Assembly (NCBI RefSeq): GCF_002843315.1
Contig: NZ_MVDD01000003.1
Span: 434,001 to 498,000 of the forward strand
DNA: 64,000 nucleotides
Source of the DNA: Labilibaculum filiforme
GTDB lineage: Bacteria > Bacteroidota > Bacteroidia > Bacteroidales > Marinifilaceae
Direction of reading: 5' to 3'
A model generated the notes under the pieces. That model was given only the letters and a program-made list of their open reading frames with translations. It was not told the origin of the DNA and ran no database searches. Position 1 is the first letter of the stretch. Each line of letters starts with the position of its first letter. This document shows positions 10,225 through 19,335 of this stretch, in pieces. A program made the translations under genes and the position numbers.

Positions 10225-10260
10225 AAAGCCTGCAATTCGCTCCGATTTGCAGGCTTTGTT
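10225..10260 (+). terminator. Terminator between convergent genes
   Basis: AAAGCCTGCAA at 10225-10235 pairs with 10247-10257 around an 11-nt loop and is followed by GTTTT. It lies between the thioesterase stop and the convergent DUF438 gene and may serve both strands. Confidence 0.8.
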
Positions 10261-10271
10261 TTACGTATCGG

Positions 10272-11519
10272 TTACGATTCATCCATTAATCGTTTTTCAC
10301 CATCGAGTTTACGAATATCGCTTACATCCTGACTAACTTCAATGCAACCTTTGTAAGTACTTTCCTCATCGCGTAAAGCGAAATATTGAATTAGAATAAA
10401 GCGACCTTTCATTTGAATCCAAAACGATTCGCTGTCCTTCTCTCCACTTTTAAATGCTTTTACTAAATCATCAACAACGTGAACACTCTCCGGTGGATGA
10501 CAATTCTGCACGGTTCTTCCAATAATCGCTTTGGAACGAGGAAAAAAGCGATCTTTCGGATTGGAGAAAAAACACACTCGGTCGTTTTCATCAATCATGG
10601 TAATATCAACCGGCAAATGATTTAGTAATAGCATTGCTTGTTTTAAAGTCATTAATCCGGTATCGAAATTCAATATTGTATCTCCCAATTGATCACTATC
10701 TAATTTTTCTGCTGCCATTTCACTTGTTTTTGTTGCTAATTTATTTCCTTTTTTCGCTAACTGAGGCGTTTCGATAAAACTGAAGCCAATTTCATGACTC
10801 TGATTATTCATCTCCTCCCAAAGCTCCTCCGAAACAGCATTTAATGCTACTGGGAATAGCAGATATTCCTCGCGCGAGATAATGGCATACGTAAAAAAGA
10901 ACAAATCACCTAGCAAACGATTTATCCGTTTCAGATCCGTAGAGCTAGATTTTAATTCTACCAATAATTGTTTTTGTACCCTTCGAATATCGTCGTGAAT
11001 AGACCACATTACCCCCAAACATTTGTACTCAGGAAACTGATTTTCGAAATAAGGAAAGAAAATATTTTCTTTGCGCTGATAGTGCTTGTCCATTTCGCTC
11101 AAAGCTTGAATCTTTGTTCCTAACAAAGACAATGCCTCTGCCAGTTTTTCCTTGTCTTTTATACTATTGATGCTTTTTGCTAAAGGTCTAATTTCCTTTA
11201 AGCGAGTATCCAGCTCGGCATTCTCCTGCATCATAATACCCAGAAAATGAGTATCCTCAACAGCTGCCTTCGAATGACTATATATTTGTTTGTGAAATAC
11301 GTTTAGCGCTTTATTAATTCCAATCTTTAGTTCTTCCATTGGAACTTTTGCCTCTACCAGGCGATGCACTACCAAAACAATATCGTTCGGTTTTAATTGA
11401 TCAATTGCTGCCTGATATTGCTTAATTAATTCGGTTCCCTTCGCTCCTTTTATCAGCTGAAAGCAAAAATTATACAAGGAATTTACCCTTTCCTGATTGT
11501 TATTGATGAATTCGGACAT
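10272..11519 (-). CDS. DUF438 / hemerythrin / PAS sensor-like protein
   Basis: Three parts are visible. The N-terminal ~75 residues fit DUF438. A hemerythrin-type helical bundle in the middle contains HYQRKENIFFPYFE and SIHDDIRR, which carry His and Glu ligands able to bind a di-iron centre. A C-terminal PAS-like domain (about residues 295-400) includes DENDRVCFFS, GRTVQNCHPPESV and VSQDVSDIRKL. No histidine-kinase, GGDEF or DNA-binding domain is present. The family is usually inferred to sense oxygen, NO or redox state and is common in anaerobes. The gene is alone, convergent with the thioesterase gene, and function is not known beyond this. Confidence 0.85.
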   Translation of the reverse strand: MSEFINNNQERVNSLYNFCFQLIKGAKGTELIKQYQAAIDQLKPNDIVLVVHRLVEAKVPMEELKIGINKALNVFHKQIYSHSKAAVEDTHFLGIMMQENAELDTRLKEIRPLAKSINSIKDKEKLAEALSLLGTKIQALSEMDKHYQRKENIFFPYFENQFPEYKCLGVMWSIHDDIRRVQKQLLVELKSSSTDLKRINRLLGDLFFFTYAIISREEYLLFPVALNAVSEELWEEMNNQSHEIGFSFIETPQLAKKGNKLATKTSEMAAEKLDSDQLGDTILNFDTGLMTLKQAMLLLNHLPVDITMIDENDRVCFFSNPKDRFFPRSKAIIGRTVQNCHPPESVHVVDDLVKAFKSGEKDSESFWIQMKGRFILIQYFALRDEESTYKGCIEVSQDVSDIRKLDGEKRLMDES

Positions 11520-11643
11520 ATTGTTTGTTTTAGATCGTTCCTAATTCGGGGAAAATACAATAAAATGCCCACGAAACCAACAATACGAGCGGTTCTGCGG
11601 CTTAAATAAAAGCAAAAAAAGAAATATGAACTGAATAATTAAC

Positions 11644-12642
11644 CTAGACTTTAACAGTAAAATGACTCATTAAATACTTGATTACATGCCTTGCATTATC
11701 AGGAAAATTTATAGATATGCCCTTTTCATTTTGTTGCAACCAATGTCCAATCAACTCGATACTATAATCTTCCAAATCATAAAAAACAGGAACGCCTAAC
11801 TTTTCAAGTGCACAGGCATTACAAAGTTGTTCGAACTGATTTTTCATGGGAATTACTGCCAGTTTTTTACCTAAGTGCATTGTTTCGGCAGGCGTTTCGA
11901 AACCTGCTCCACAAAGAACACCCTCACAATCTTTTAATGCGGCAATAAACTCGTCGGAATTTACCGGTCGAATACTTACATTCCTTTTCTGATAAGCACA
12001 TTTACTATGTTTCGAAAAAACCAGCCATTGAGTAGATGAAAACCGGGATAGAACAGAGATTATTTTCTCGTCGGAATAAGCAGGCAAATACACCACATAA
12101 AAACCTTTGTTTTGCACTTCTAATTTGCGAATTTCCCTTCTAATAACCGGCGTAAACATATTGTGTCCGTATTCTTTAAAATGAAAACTTAAATTTTGCG
12201 AACAAGGCGCGTAGTATTTTAAAATTTTATATCCGAATGCATCCATATTTTCGGGTAAAGGTGTTCTACTGTTCAGCATTGCAGACTGATGACTTAACCC
12301 TAAACAGAATACCTTTTTTAGTTTGCAAGCCCATGCCGTAAGTGGCTCAAAATCGCTAATTACCAAATCGTATTCTTCTAGCGGAAGCGAACGAATATCC
12401 TTTATAAAGCGGTAAACGTTAAATTTTCGAACGGTTTTCCAAATATCAACGCCTCCATTCTTCCCAAAAAAGAAACCCAATCCCTGCTTTTTATATTTTA
12501 CAGGATGATTAAATTCCAGATCGTGGTGCAGACCGGAGATTAAAATATCGACCTCGGCTTCTTCTTTTAAGTGAGGAATTAACTCAATTGCCCTACTTAA
12601 ATGCCCATTACCAGTACCTTGAATTCCGTACAGTATTTTCAT
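11644..12642 (-). CDS. GT-B-fold glycosyltransferase-like protein
   Basis: The start ILYGIQGTGNGHLSRA is the glycine-rich nucleotide-sugar loop of the MurG/MJ1255-like GT-B group. The block LCGAGFETPAETMHLGKKL near residue 240 is the C-domain donor-binding site, and the following MKNQFEQ stretch is typical too. The 332-residue length fits a soluble or peripheral enzyme. The LpxH-like phosphatase gene lies 107 bp upstream on the same strand, so the pair probably forms a unit acting on lipids or envelope sugars. The acceptor cannot be deduced. Confidence 0.85.
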   Translation of the reverse strand: MKILYGIQGTGNGHLSRAIELIPHLKEEAEVDILISGLHHDLEFNHPVKYKKQGLGFFFGKNGGVDIWKTVRKFNVYRFIKDIRSLPLEEYDLVISDFEPLTAWACKLKKVFCLGLSHQSAMLNSRTPLPENMDAFGYKILKYYAPCSQNLSFHFKEYGHNMFTPVIRREIRKLEVQNKGFYVVYLPAYSDEKIISVLSRFSSTQWLVFSKHSKCAYQKRNVSIRPVNSDEFIAALKDCEGVLCGAGFETPAETMHLGKKLAVIPMKNQFEQLCNACALEKLGVPVFYDLEDYSIELIGHWLQQNEKGISINFPDNARHVIKYLMSHFTVKV

Positions 12643-12749
12643 CTGTTTTTATTTTTCATGTGATTGGTCAACAGTATTTATCTGAAAGAAGAAGAACTAA
12701 TAAAGTGTTTTTGTAGATAAGACCATAGAGTGTAGTAGATCCTTTCAAA

Positions 12750-13613
12750 TTACGATACTGCTTGCTTATCTCCGGAGGTAAATTCGCCAAGCATCTCCTT
12801 AAATATTTTATCGTAATCGTCGAGCTGATAGCTCTCTAAATCGGGAATGAATTCTCGAGCCTTTTCATCATGATTGTATTCATAAATACTCCATTTTCCC
12901 TGGTGATATTCCAAAGCACTCAAACTTTCGACCCAATCGCCGGAATTAAGATACATGGTGGTTCCCTGCGTATTACTTACCTCCTTCAATTCGGGTTGAT
13001 GAATGTGCCCACAAACCACATATTCGTAGCCTTTTCGTATGGCAATATCTGCAGCAATGTCTTCAAAATTATTAATGTATTTTACTGCCGACTTCACACT
13101 ATTCTTTATCTTTTTAGATAGAGAAACCTTCTCTTTGCCAAGCATTTTAGCGAAAAAATTAACTACTGCATTAATCAGAATAAGCAAATCGTAACCAATT
13201 GATCCTAATTTGGTGAGCCACTTAGCATGTTGCATGGTTACATCGAATACGTCGCCATGAAATATCCATGCCTTTTTGCCATCCAAATTCAACACAATTT
13301 TATTTACAACTTGCAAACCGCCCAAGGTAAATCCCTCAAATTTTCGAAGCAATTCGTCGTGATTTCCGGTAACGTAGTACACAGGAATTCCTTTGGATAA
13401 AAAAGAGGTAAAATGCTTGATGATCCGCATGTGAGATTTTGGCCAAAATCGCTTGCTAAACTGCCAAATGTCAACAATATCTCCATTTAAAATCACCTTT
13501 TTAGGCTGAATAGAACTTAGGTACTTTAGAAGCTCCTCGGCCCGACAACCCATGGTTCCCAAATGAATATCAGAAAGAACCAAAACATCTACTTCACGTT
13601 TGCTTTTAGGCAT
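12750..13613 (-). CDS. UDP-2,3-diacylglucosamine diphosphatase-like metallophosphoesterase (LpxH-type)
   Basis: A calcineurin-fold hydrolase with SDIHLGT near residue 14, NGDIVDIWQF near residue 43, TGNHDE near residue 81 and CGHIHQPE near residue 197. LpxH-group enzymes split UDP-2,3-diacylglucosamine to lipid X in lipid A synthesis. Members of this Bacteroidota subgroup are commonly annotated this way. The protein is 287 residues, longer than E. coli LpxH, with an insertion before the last motif. It precedes a glycosyltransferase gene on the same strand, consistent with envelope lipid work. The exact substrate is inferred. Confidence 0.82.
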   Translation of the reverse strand: MPKSKREVDVLVLSDIHLGTMGCRAEELLKYLSSIQPKKVILNGDIVDIWQFSKRFWPKSHMRIIKHFTSFLSKGIPVYYVTGNHDELLRKFEGFTLGGLQVVNKIVLNLDGKKAWIFHGDVFDVTMQHAKWLTKLGSIGYDLLILINAVVNFFAKMLGKEKVSLSKKIKNSVKSAVKYINNFEDIAADIAIRKGYEYVVCGHIHQPELKEVSNTQGTTMYLNSGDWVESLSALEYHQGKWSIYEYNHDEKAREFIPDLESYQLDDYDKIFKEMLGEFTSGDKQAVS

Positions 13614-13955
13614 AAGTATATCAGATTAATTTATCGGTTAAATATATTTCCCGCCTGTTAACTTATGCCTTTGCTTAGTTTATGAAATAATAAAAAGACA
13701 GCTCTCTTTTGTTAAGAAATTGCTGCAAATAAAAAAAAACTGAGATGAACGATCGGGAAAACAAAAGTGAGGAAAAACAGGCGTGGCAAAAGATTTCCAA
13801 ATCGGGCGAGGACAGCCCATCTTCGGGCGAGCGTTCCACAAATCGGGCGAGGACTTCCCATCTTCAGGCGAGTGTTCCACAAATCGGGCGAGCAGTCCCG
13901 ACAAAATAGAAAAGACATTTCAATCTGCTTTACTCTTCGCCCTACTTATTTGATA
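13614..13955. other. Intergenic stretch with tandem repeats
   Basis: 342 bp without a supported gene. It holds the GC-rich 41-bp tandem repeat listed separately. Open frames across it are the repeat read in different frames and have no family resemblance. Confidence 0.6.
13795..13905. repeat. 41-bp tandem repeat, about 2.6 copies
   Basis: The decamer ATCGGGCGAG begins at 13801, 13842 and 13883, an exact 41-bp period. Within each full unit a second GGGCGAG or AGGCGAG follows, so the unit itself looks like two related halves. The flanks TTCCA and CCCATCTTC also repeat. The repeat is distinctly more GC-rich than its surroundings. Confidence 0.9.
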
Positions 13956-14663
13956 CTATTTCATTAATTGCTTAAAGAAACCAGGAGTTCCAGCTTCGAA
14001 GGTCATCTCTTTTTTAGTAAAAGGATGCTGAATGGTAAGTGATGTAGAATGAAGTGCCAGACGTTTCACTCCTTTTCCTTTTATGCCGTACATTTTATCG
14101 CCGGCAACAGGATTTCCATGTTCGGAGAAATGAACACGAATCTGATTTTTACGACCAGTAAATAGGTTTATTTCGAGCATGCTAAAATATTTCGATTCTC
14201 GAATTACTTTATAACCCGTTTTTGCATACTTGCCCTTATTGGGATTTTTAACGGAAAAAACTCTGTGAATGCTATTTTCGGTAAGATAAGATTCAATAAT
14301 CCCCTCCTTTTCGGCTAACTGCCCCTCTACCACGGCAATGTAAGTTTTACTAAAGCTCTGCCACTCGGTTTGTAGATATACTTTTGCTGCTTCGGTTTTA
14401 GCAAATACCAATACCCCTGAAGTATCCTTATCTAACCTATGCACAATAAATATGCGGTTTTTAGAACGCGGATTTCCTTTTTTTACGTAATGCGTAACAT
14501 GTTGGTATGCTGTTTTAGTGCGCTCTCTGTCGCTTCCCATTGTAAGCAAACCACTCACTTTTTCAACAACAATAATATCCTGATCTTCGTAAAGAATAGC
14601 ACAACCTCGTGGCTGAAATCTAGGTTTTACTTTTTTTTGTGCTTTTTGACTCTCTTCCATCAT
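13956..14663 (-). CDS. RluA-family pseudouridine synthase
   Basis: Converts uridine to pseudouridine in rRNA or tRNA. The catalytic motif HRLDKDTSG is at residues 75-83, with D78 the expected nucleophile. The block GRKNQIRVHFSEHGNPVAGD near residue 185 is the second family signature. No S4 RNA-binding domain precedes the catalytic domain, so it resembles the shorter RluA or TruC style (235 residues). The target position cannot be read from sequence. It is followed downstream by the tandem-repeat intergenic stretch. Confidence 0.92.
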   Translation of the reverse strand: MMEESQKAQKKVKPRFQPRGCAILYEDQDIIVVEKVSGLLTMGSDRERTKTAYQHVTHYVKKGNPRSKNRIFIVHRLDKDTSGVLVFAKTEAAKVYLQTEWQSFSKTYIAVVEGQLAEKEGIIESYLTENSIHRVFSVKNPNKGKYAKTGYKVIRESKYFSMLEINLFTGRKNQIRVHFSEHGNPVAGDKMYGIKGKGVKRLALHSTSLTIQHPFTKKEMTFEAGTPGFFKQLMK

Positions 14664-14843
14664 TGTTTACTAAGAATACCGAATGTTATATTAATTTGCC
14701 GATTAAAGCCTTCTTTTTTTTTGATTCGGCAAAGATTGCTCTTTCATTTTGTTTTATTGCCAAAATGGGTGGAAAATATTTCCAAAAATAAGAGTGAAAA
14801 AATTCGGCAGCTATCTAATGCCTACTGCAAAATGCAAATTGTA

Positions 14844-16685
14844 CTATGCATTTACCTCCTGTTTGTGTACGGGTAAACTAAATCTAAAACAACTACCTTT
14901 TCCAACTTCACTTTCTACCCAGATTCTTCCTTGGTGCTTTTCAACAAATTCCTTACATAACATCAATCCCAGTCCAGTCCCTTTTTCTTTGGCCGTTCCT
15001 AAACTGCTGTAACTTTCGGTCATTAGAAATAATTTCGCCAAATTCTCTGGCGGAATACCTACTCCGTTGTCGCAAATACTAATGGTCACCACGTCATTCT
15101 GTTTTTCGGCAGCAACAACTATCTCGCCACCAGGCATTGTAAATTTAATTGCATTGGAAATTAAATTTCTTATCACTGTACTAATCATTTCCTTATGCGC
15201 AAAAATAGCAAAGTCGGATGGTAGGTTTGTGACAATTTTTATAGATTTAATCGTGGCAGTATCCGTTAATAAAAGAACTGCTTCGTGTATTTGCTGGTTT
15301 AAATTATACGAAACGGGCTTAAAATCAATTTTTCCTATTTGTGAACGCGACCATTCTAAAAGATTAGATAGCAAATCCATGGCTCTGCTCGATGAATCAT
15401 GAATAATTTCGGCATACTCTTCAATGCCTTCATAATCTTTTTCATTCACTTGCTGCAACAATACGCTACTAAAACCTATTATGCTGTTAAACGGATTAAT
15501 TAGGTCGTGGGCAACCACCGAAAATAACTTATCCTTAGTAGCATTCAGTTCGCGCAAAGCTGTTTCCCGTTCTAATAATGCTTCCTGCGATTTCAATTTA
15601 AAATATTGAGCTCTTACCAAACGATACAAAACAAACAACCAACTAATAAATAGTAAGCTTAAAACAAATAAAGCTTGTTTCCATCTCATATTACTTTTCT
15701 CATGCAAAACAGCAAAAGGAATGAACGAAACAATTTTCCAATGATAGTCATCCACAGTACGCAGATTTCCACTCTTATTGGGAGTTAAATTTTCAGGAAT
15801 CGGATAAACTGTTTTAAAAGTAAACAAACCGCTGCCTGTTTCAAATTGGGCTTGTCCTGTGTCAACAATACTATCCCAAACCGCACCGTACCTATTTTTA
15901 AAAGTTAAATTCCGCTTATCCTCATACATAAAACCCCAATCATCAGCCGCATTCTCCCCCTTAAACCAATATCCCTCTGAATTAAGAAACATCAATTGAT
16001 CCTTAATTAGCGGATTGTCCTGATTCACAAATTCATCGATAATATTTTGCCCGTAATAATTCAAAACAACCACCCCACGCTTTACATTTTGCTTATCAAA
16101 AACAGGAGTTGCGAATCGTATCATTGGCTTTAAAGGTTCTTCCAGCTCCCCATTTTCTACATTTAAATCGAGTGGTGAAATAAACACTTCATTCCGATTT
16201 AGCTGAAAAGCATTGTAGAAATAATAGCGGTCTTTTTTATTTTGCAAAACTTCTTTTGGAACTACAGAAGGACTTCCTGAATTATAATTGATCCGAATAA
16301 TCTCCATTCCCTCCTCATCAATCAGTCGTACCTGATCGAAAACATAATGATGAAATGAAAGGTTTAAAAACTCCGCTTCCAAATCCTCTATTACACCCTC
16401 TTTATCGTTCCAATACTTCTTTAAACTTGCACTTTCGGCCAACATCATTAAATCGGAAGTGACAGACTTTACGTCGTCCTGAATGTTTTCAAGTTTTGTA
16501 GCCAAAACACTTTCAGTAACCTCTTTATAAGCCTTTAACTCAACCTCATTATACTTATTTAAGGACAGAATTATACCTGCAACGATCAGGGCAAATGCTA
16601 ATATAAAAATCGACAATAAGTTACGCACAAAACTACGCAAACCCTTATTCTCATTTTTCATGTAGCTGTACCAAATATTTTTCAT
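14844..16685 (-). CDS. Membrane sensor histidine kinase with extracellular sensor domain
   Basis: Order of parts: a first membrane helix at about residues 20-42, an extracytoplasmic Cache-like region of roughly 280 residues, a second helix near 333-352, a short linker, then HisKA and HATPase domains. The phospho-accepting His is in VAHDLINPFNS near residue 391. The N box is ISNAIKF near 507, G1 is DNGVGIPP near 537, and G2 is GTGLGL near 567. The C-terminus lacks a receiver domain. No response regulator gene lies beside it, so it is an orphan kinase within this window. The ligand is unknown. Confidence 0.9.
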   Translation of the reverse strand: MKNIWYSYMKNENKGLRSFVRNLLSIFILAFALIVAGIILSLNKYNEVELKAYKEVTESVLATKLENIQDDVKSVTSDLMMLAESASLKKYWNDKEGVIEDLEAEFLNLSFHHYVFDQVRLIDEEGMEIIRINYNSGSPSVVPKEVLQNKKDRYYFYNAFQLNRNEVFISPLDLNVENGELEEPLKPMIRFATPVFDKQNVKRGVVVLNYYGQNIIDEFVNQDNPLIKDQLMFLNSEGYWFKGENAADDWGFMYEDKRNLTFKNRYGAVWDSIVDTGQAQFETGSGLFTFKTVYPIPENLTPNKSGNLRTVDDYHWKIVSFIPFAVLHEKSNMRWKQALFVLSLLFISWLFVLYRLVRAQYFKLKSQEALLERETALRELNATKDKLFSVVAHDLINPFNSIIGFSSVLLQQVNEKDYEGIEEYAEIIHDSSSRAMDLLSNLLEWSRSQIGKIDFKPVSYNLNQQIHEAVLLLTDTATIKSIKIVTNLPSDFAIFAHKEMISTVIRNLISNAIKFTMPGGEIVVAAEKQNDVVTISICDNGVGIPPENLAKLFLMTESYSSLGTAKEKGTGLGLMLCKEFVEKHQGRIWVESEVGKGSCFRFSLPVHKQEVNA

Positions 16686-16886
16686 ATTAATAACGATTTA
16701 TTTTTGCATTGCACCAGCAGGAATAACTTCTAAACTAAAAAAACATATGTTAGATTCTTCTTTGAATTTATTCAACTTAAAGATAATAAAAATGACTAAG
16801 AATACAATCAAACACTTAATAAACAGTAAGCTAACCCACTAAACTTCCATTCAACAAAAAATAAAAACTTCATAGAATAAAGTTTT

Positions 16887-19136
16887 CTAAATTCCCTTTT
16901 CGTATTGGGTATTTGTTGTTGGGTAAATTGCAGTTTTCACTTTAATTTCTGCACCGGTTTTTCTGTCGAGCAGATTTTCGAAAAGAGAAACAATTTCTAA
17001 TTTCGATACCAACCGCTTTGTTTCAGTTTTCACCTCGCGCAAATCAATCATAAATGCAGAGAAAAACGTTGGTAAATCGGAACAAACAGCGGTATTTAAA
17101 AAATTGTTTTCATTGTAGACCGCATGATAATTCCCTTTCGATTTTTCAATTTGAAACGAATTATTTTTTAGATTGGTGATGGAAGCTGATTTCTCACAAG
17201 TTGCAATACAAGTAGCATCAACCTTCTTCTTTTCGCAACCAGTTACCTGATGAAACAAACACTGCCTACTTGTCATGAGCACAATGGGATGATAAATACT
17301 GTAATGCAATGCGAAATCGGAAGGAGTTATCAGTGCTTTAATTTGTTGCAGGCTAAGTTCGTTAGAAATGAACGCTCCGGAACAGTTCATCTTCTCTTTT
17401 AATGAGAGTAAGCTATACGAATTTACTATATTAACCTGAGGTCCGGCAATCCACTTTATACCTAAGCGATAAGCCTCCCATGCAATTCCAGTATTGTTTG
17501 TTACAATCGTTTTGGGCTTTAATTGTTGTAAAAAATCAAGCGCAACAGCATAATCTTCCCCTATTATCACCGATGGAAAGTAGGGAATTAAGCTTTTGTT
17601 CTGCATAAACAATTCTAACAATTCCGAATACCTGCTTTTAAAACTATTGGGTAAACAAAAATAAATATCAGCATTGGTTTTCTGCGTTAACAGCACATCT
17701 TCTTGCGAAGATATTAAAACAGAAAGACTTGGCTTTCGCCTTTCTTCTTCAATCTTTTTTATCGCGGGAAGCCTTATCGGATCGATTGTTTCTTTAGATC
17801 CGTTTAAAAGAAACAAAATTTTTTTCTTTAAGGAAGTTAGCTCTTTAAATGAAATATATACATCGCCAACAATTCCGTTTAGGTTCAATTCTTCGATAAA
17901 ATACTCGGTATCGTTAAAAGCTTTGAATCGTTTTAAAACCATAGCTTCCGATAGGGCTTCTGTTCCCTTATCGACCAATTTGCATTCCGAAAACATATCA
18001 AAACTAGCTTCTGTTGTTTTTACGGCTACTTTTAATGGTGTGCCAGAAGCTCCCGAAAGATAAATTTGCATTGCTACTTTTTCAGCATTCACCGATTTAA
18101 TCTTCTGCTCGACAATCGCTTTTATTTCTTCTTTTTCCTGATACAGCTGTAATTGACCGCTCTCCAACTTATCCGCGGAAGCGTACGAATTAATTTCTGA
18201 TAGATGCTTGATAGAATGATCGCGAGGATTATCGATAAACATGCTTTTACTGATCTCGCCCGTTAGTAAAGTATTCGAAAAATCGCGGTTAAAAACCTTG
18301 TACAAAAGACTGTTATCTGTCCCAACAATATTTTGATTGTACAAAGTATCGAGTTGCTTCCTCCAAACATCCACCACCGTGTACACGTAATCGAACTTCT
18401 TAATTCTCCCTTCAATTTTCAAAGAATCCACACCAGCATCGTACAATTCTTTTACATTGAAAAAAGCGGAATTGTCTTTCAAATTTAAAGGATACTCCTT
18501 CCCTGTTGCGCTTGTGATATATTGATCGCGACATGGCTGACTGCATCGACCACGATTGCCCGAATTCCCAGTTAAAACAGAACTCATATAACAAATTCCC
18601 GAAAAGGAAATACAGTTGGAACCATGCACAAACACCTCTGTAAGCACATTATTCTCGTGTCCAACAGCGGTTAGATGCTTTATTTCATGAATATTTAGTT
18701 CTCGAGAGAGATTCACACGGGTAGCAGAAAGTTTACTTAGGAATTTTATCTGTCCTTGGTTGTGCGTAGTTAACTGAGTAGAAGCATGTACATTTAGACT
18801 TTTAAAATACTTTTGGAGTAAATAAAGCATTCCTAAATCTTGAACAATTACGCCATCGATGCTGGTATTTACCAACTTATTCAGTAAGCTAATTAAAGCA
18901 GGAATTTCGCGTTCTATAACGATAATGTTGAGCGTAAGAAAAACCTCACAATTGTGAGCGTGTGCCAAATGCAAAATTCCCTGCAAATGATTAAAACTGA
19001 TATTTACAGCTCTGTTTCTTGCATTAAACTGATCTAGACCACAGTACACTGCATTTGCCCCGGCGAGTATTGCTGCTTTTATGGAATCAACATCTCCACC
19101 TGGCGCTAATAATTCAATCTTCCTTTTCGTAACCAT
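16887..19136 (-). CDS. U32-family protein, RlhA-like (rRNA/tRNA hydroxylation group)
   Basis: The N-terminal U32 domain begins ELLAPGGDVDSIKAAILAGA and has the cysteine-rich signature around GNSGNRGRCSQPCR near residues 190-204. More cysteines lie near the C-terminus. The 749-residue length, with a central DUF3656-like region, resembles E. coli RlhA, which makes 5-hydroxycytidine in 23S rRNA, and not the shorter TrhP. The older name of peptidase U32 is probably misleading. The gene is followed, across 200 bp, by the sensor kinase gene on the same strand. The target RNA is inferred from family only. Confidence 0.8.
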   Translation of the reverse strand: MVTKRKIELLAPGGDVDSIKAAILAGANAVYCGLDQFNARNRAVNISFNHLQGILHLAHAHNCEVFLTLNIIVIEREIPALISLLNKLVNTSIDGVIVQDLGMLYLLQKYFKSLNVHASTQLTTHNQGQIKFLSKLSATRVNLSRELNIHEIKHLTAVGHENNVLTEVFVHGSNCISFSGICYMSSVLTGNSGNRGRCSQPCRDQYITSATGKEYPLNLKDNSAFFNVKELYDAGVDSLKIEGRIKKFDYVYTVVDVWRKQLDTLYNQNIVGTDNSLLYKVFNRDFSNTLLTGEISKSMFIDNPRDHSIKHLSEINSYASADKLESGQLQLYQEKEEIKAIVEQKIKSVNAEKVAMQIYLSGASGTPLKVAVKTTEASFDMFSECKLVDKGTEALSEAMVLKRFKAFNDTEYFIEELNLNGIVGDVYISFKELTSLKKKILFLLNGSKETIDPIRLPAIKKIEEERRKPSLSVLISSQEDVLLTQKTNADIYFCLPNSFKSRYSELLELFMQNKSLIPYFPSVIIGEDYAVALDFLQQLKPKTIVTNNTGIAWEAYRLGIKWIAGPQVNIVNSYSLLSLKEKMNCSGAFISNELSLQQIKALITPSDFALHYSIYHPIVLMTSRQCLFHQVTGCEKKKVDATCIATCEKSASITNLKNNSFQIEKSKGNYHAVYNENNFLNTAVCSDLPTFFSAFMIDLREVKTETKRLVSKLEIVSLFENLLDRKTGAEIKVKTAIYPTTNTQYEKGI

Positions 19137-19233
19137 CCTGTCGCTTTATTCCCTGCCAAAAGTAAAGATTTTTTAGTTGGATTCCTGCAATAAAGTTCCC
19201 GTACCCAAAACAGTCACCTACCGCTAAAAATAC

Positions 19234-19262
19234 AAATACCGCAAGAGAAGCCTGCGGTATTT
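19234..19262 (-). terminator. Terminator of the GH2 glycosidase gene
   Basis: AAATACCGCA at 19234-19243 pairs with 19253-19262 around 9 nt. Read on the minus strand it is followed by GTATTTTT. It separates the GH2 gene from the U32 gene. Confidence 0.7.
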
Positions 19263-19335
19263 GATTATCATTTATAAACCAGAAAAAATTCTTGTTGCTA
19301 ATTACTCCGAATCATTTACAATTCGCAGCGGAACT

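Noticed and set aside
13680-13967. Open frames on both strands across the 41-bp tandem repeat
   Set aside because: They are produced by the repeat lacking stops in several frames, and their residue patterns only restate the repeat period.
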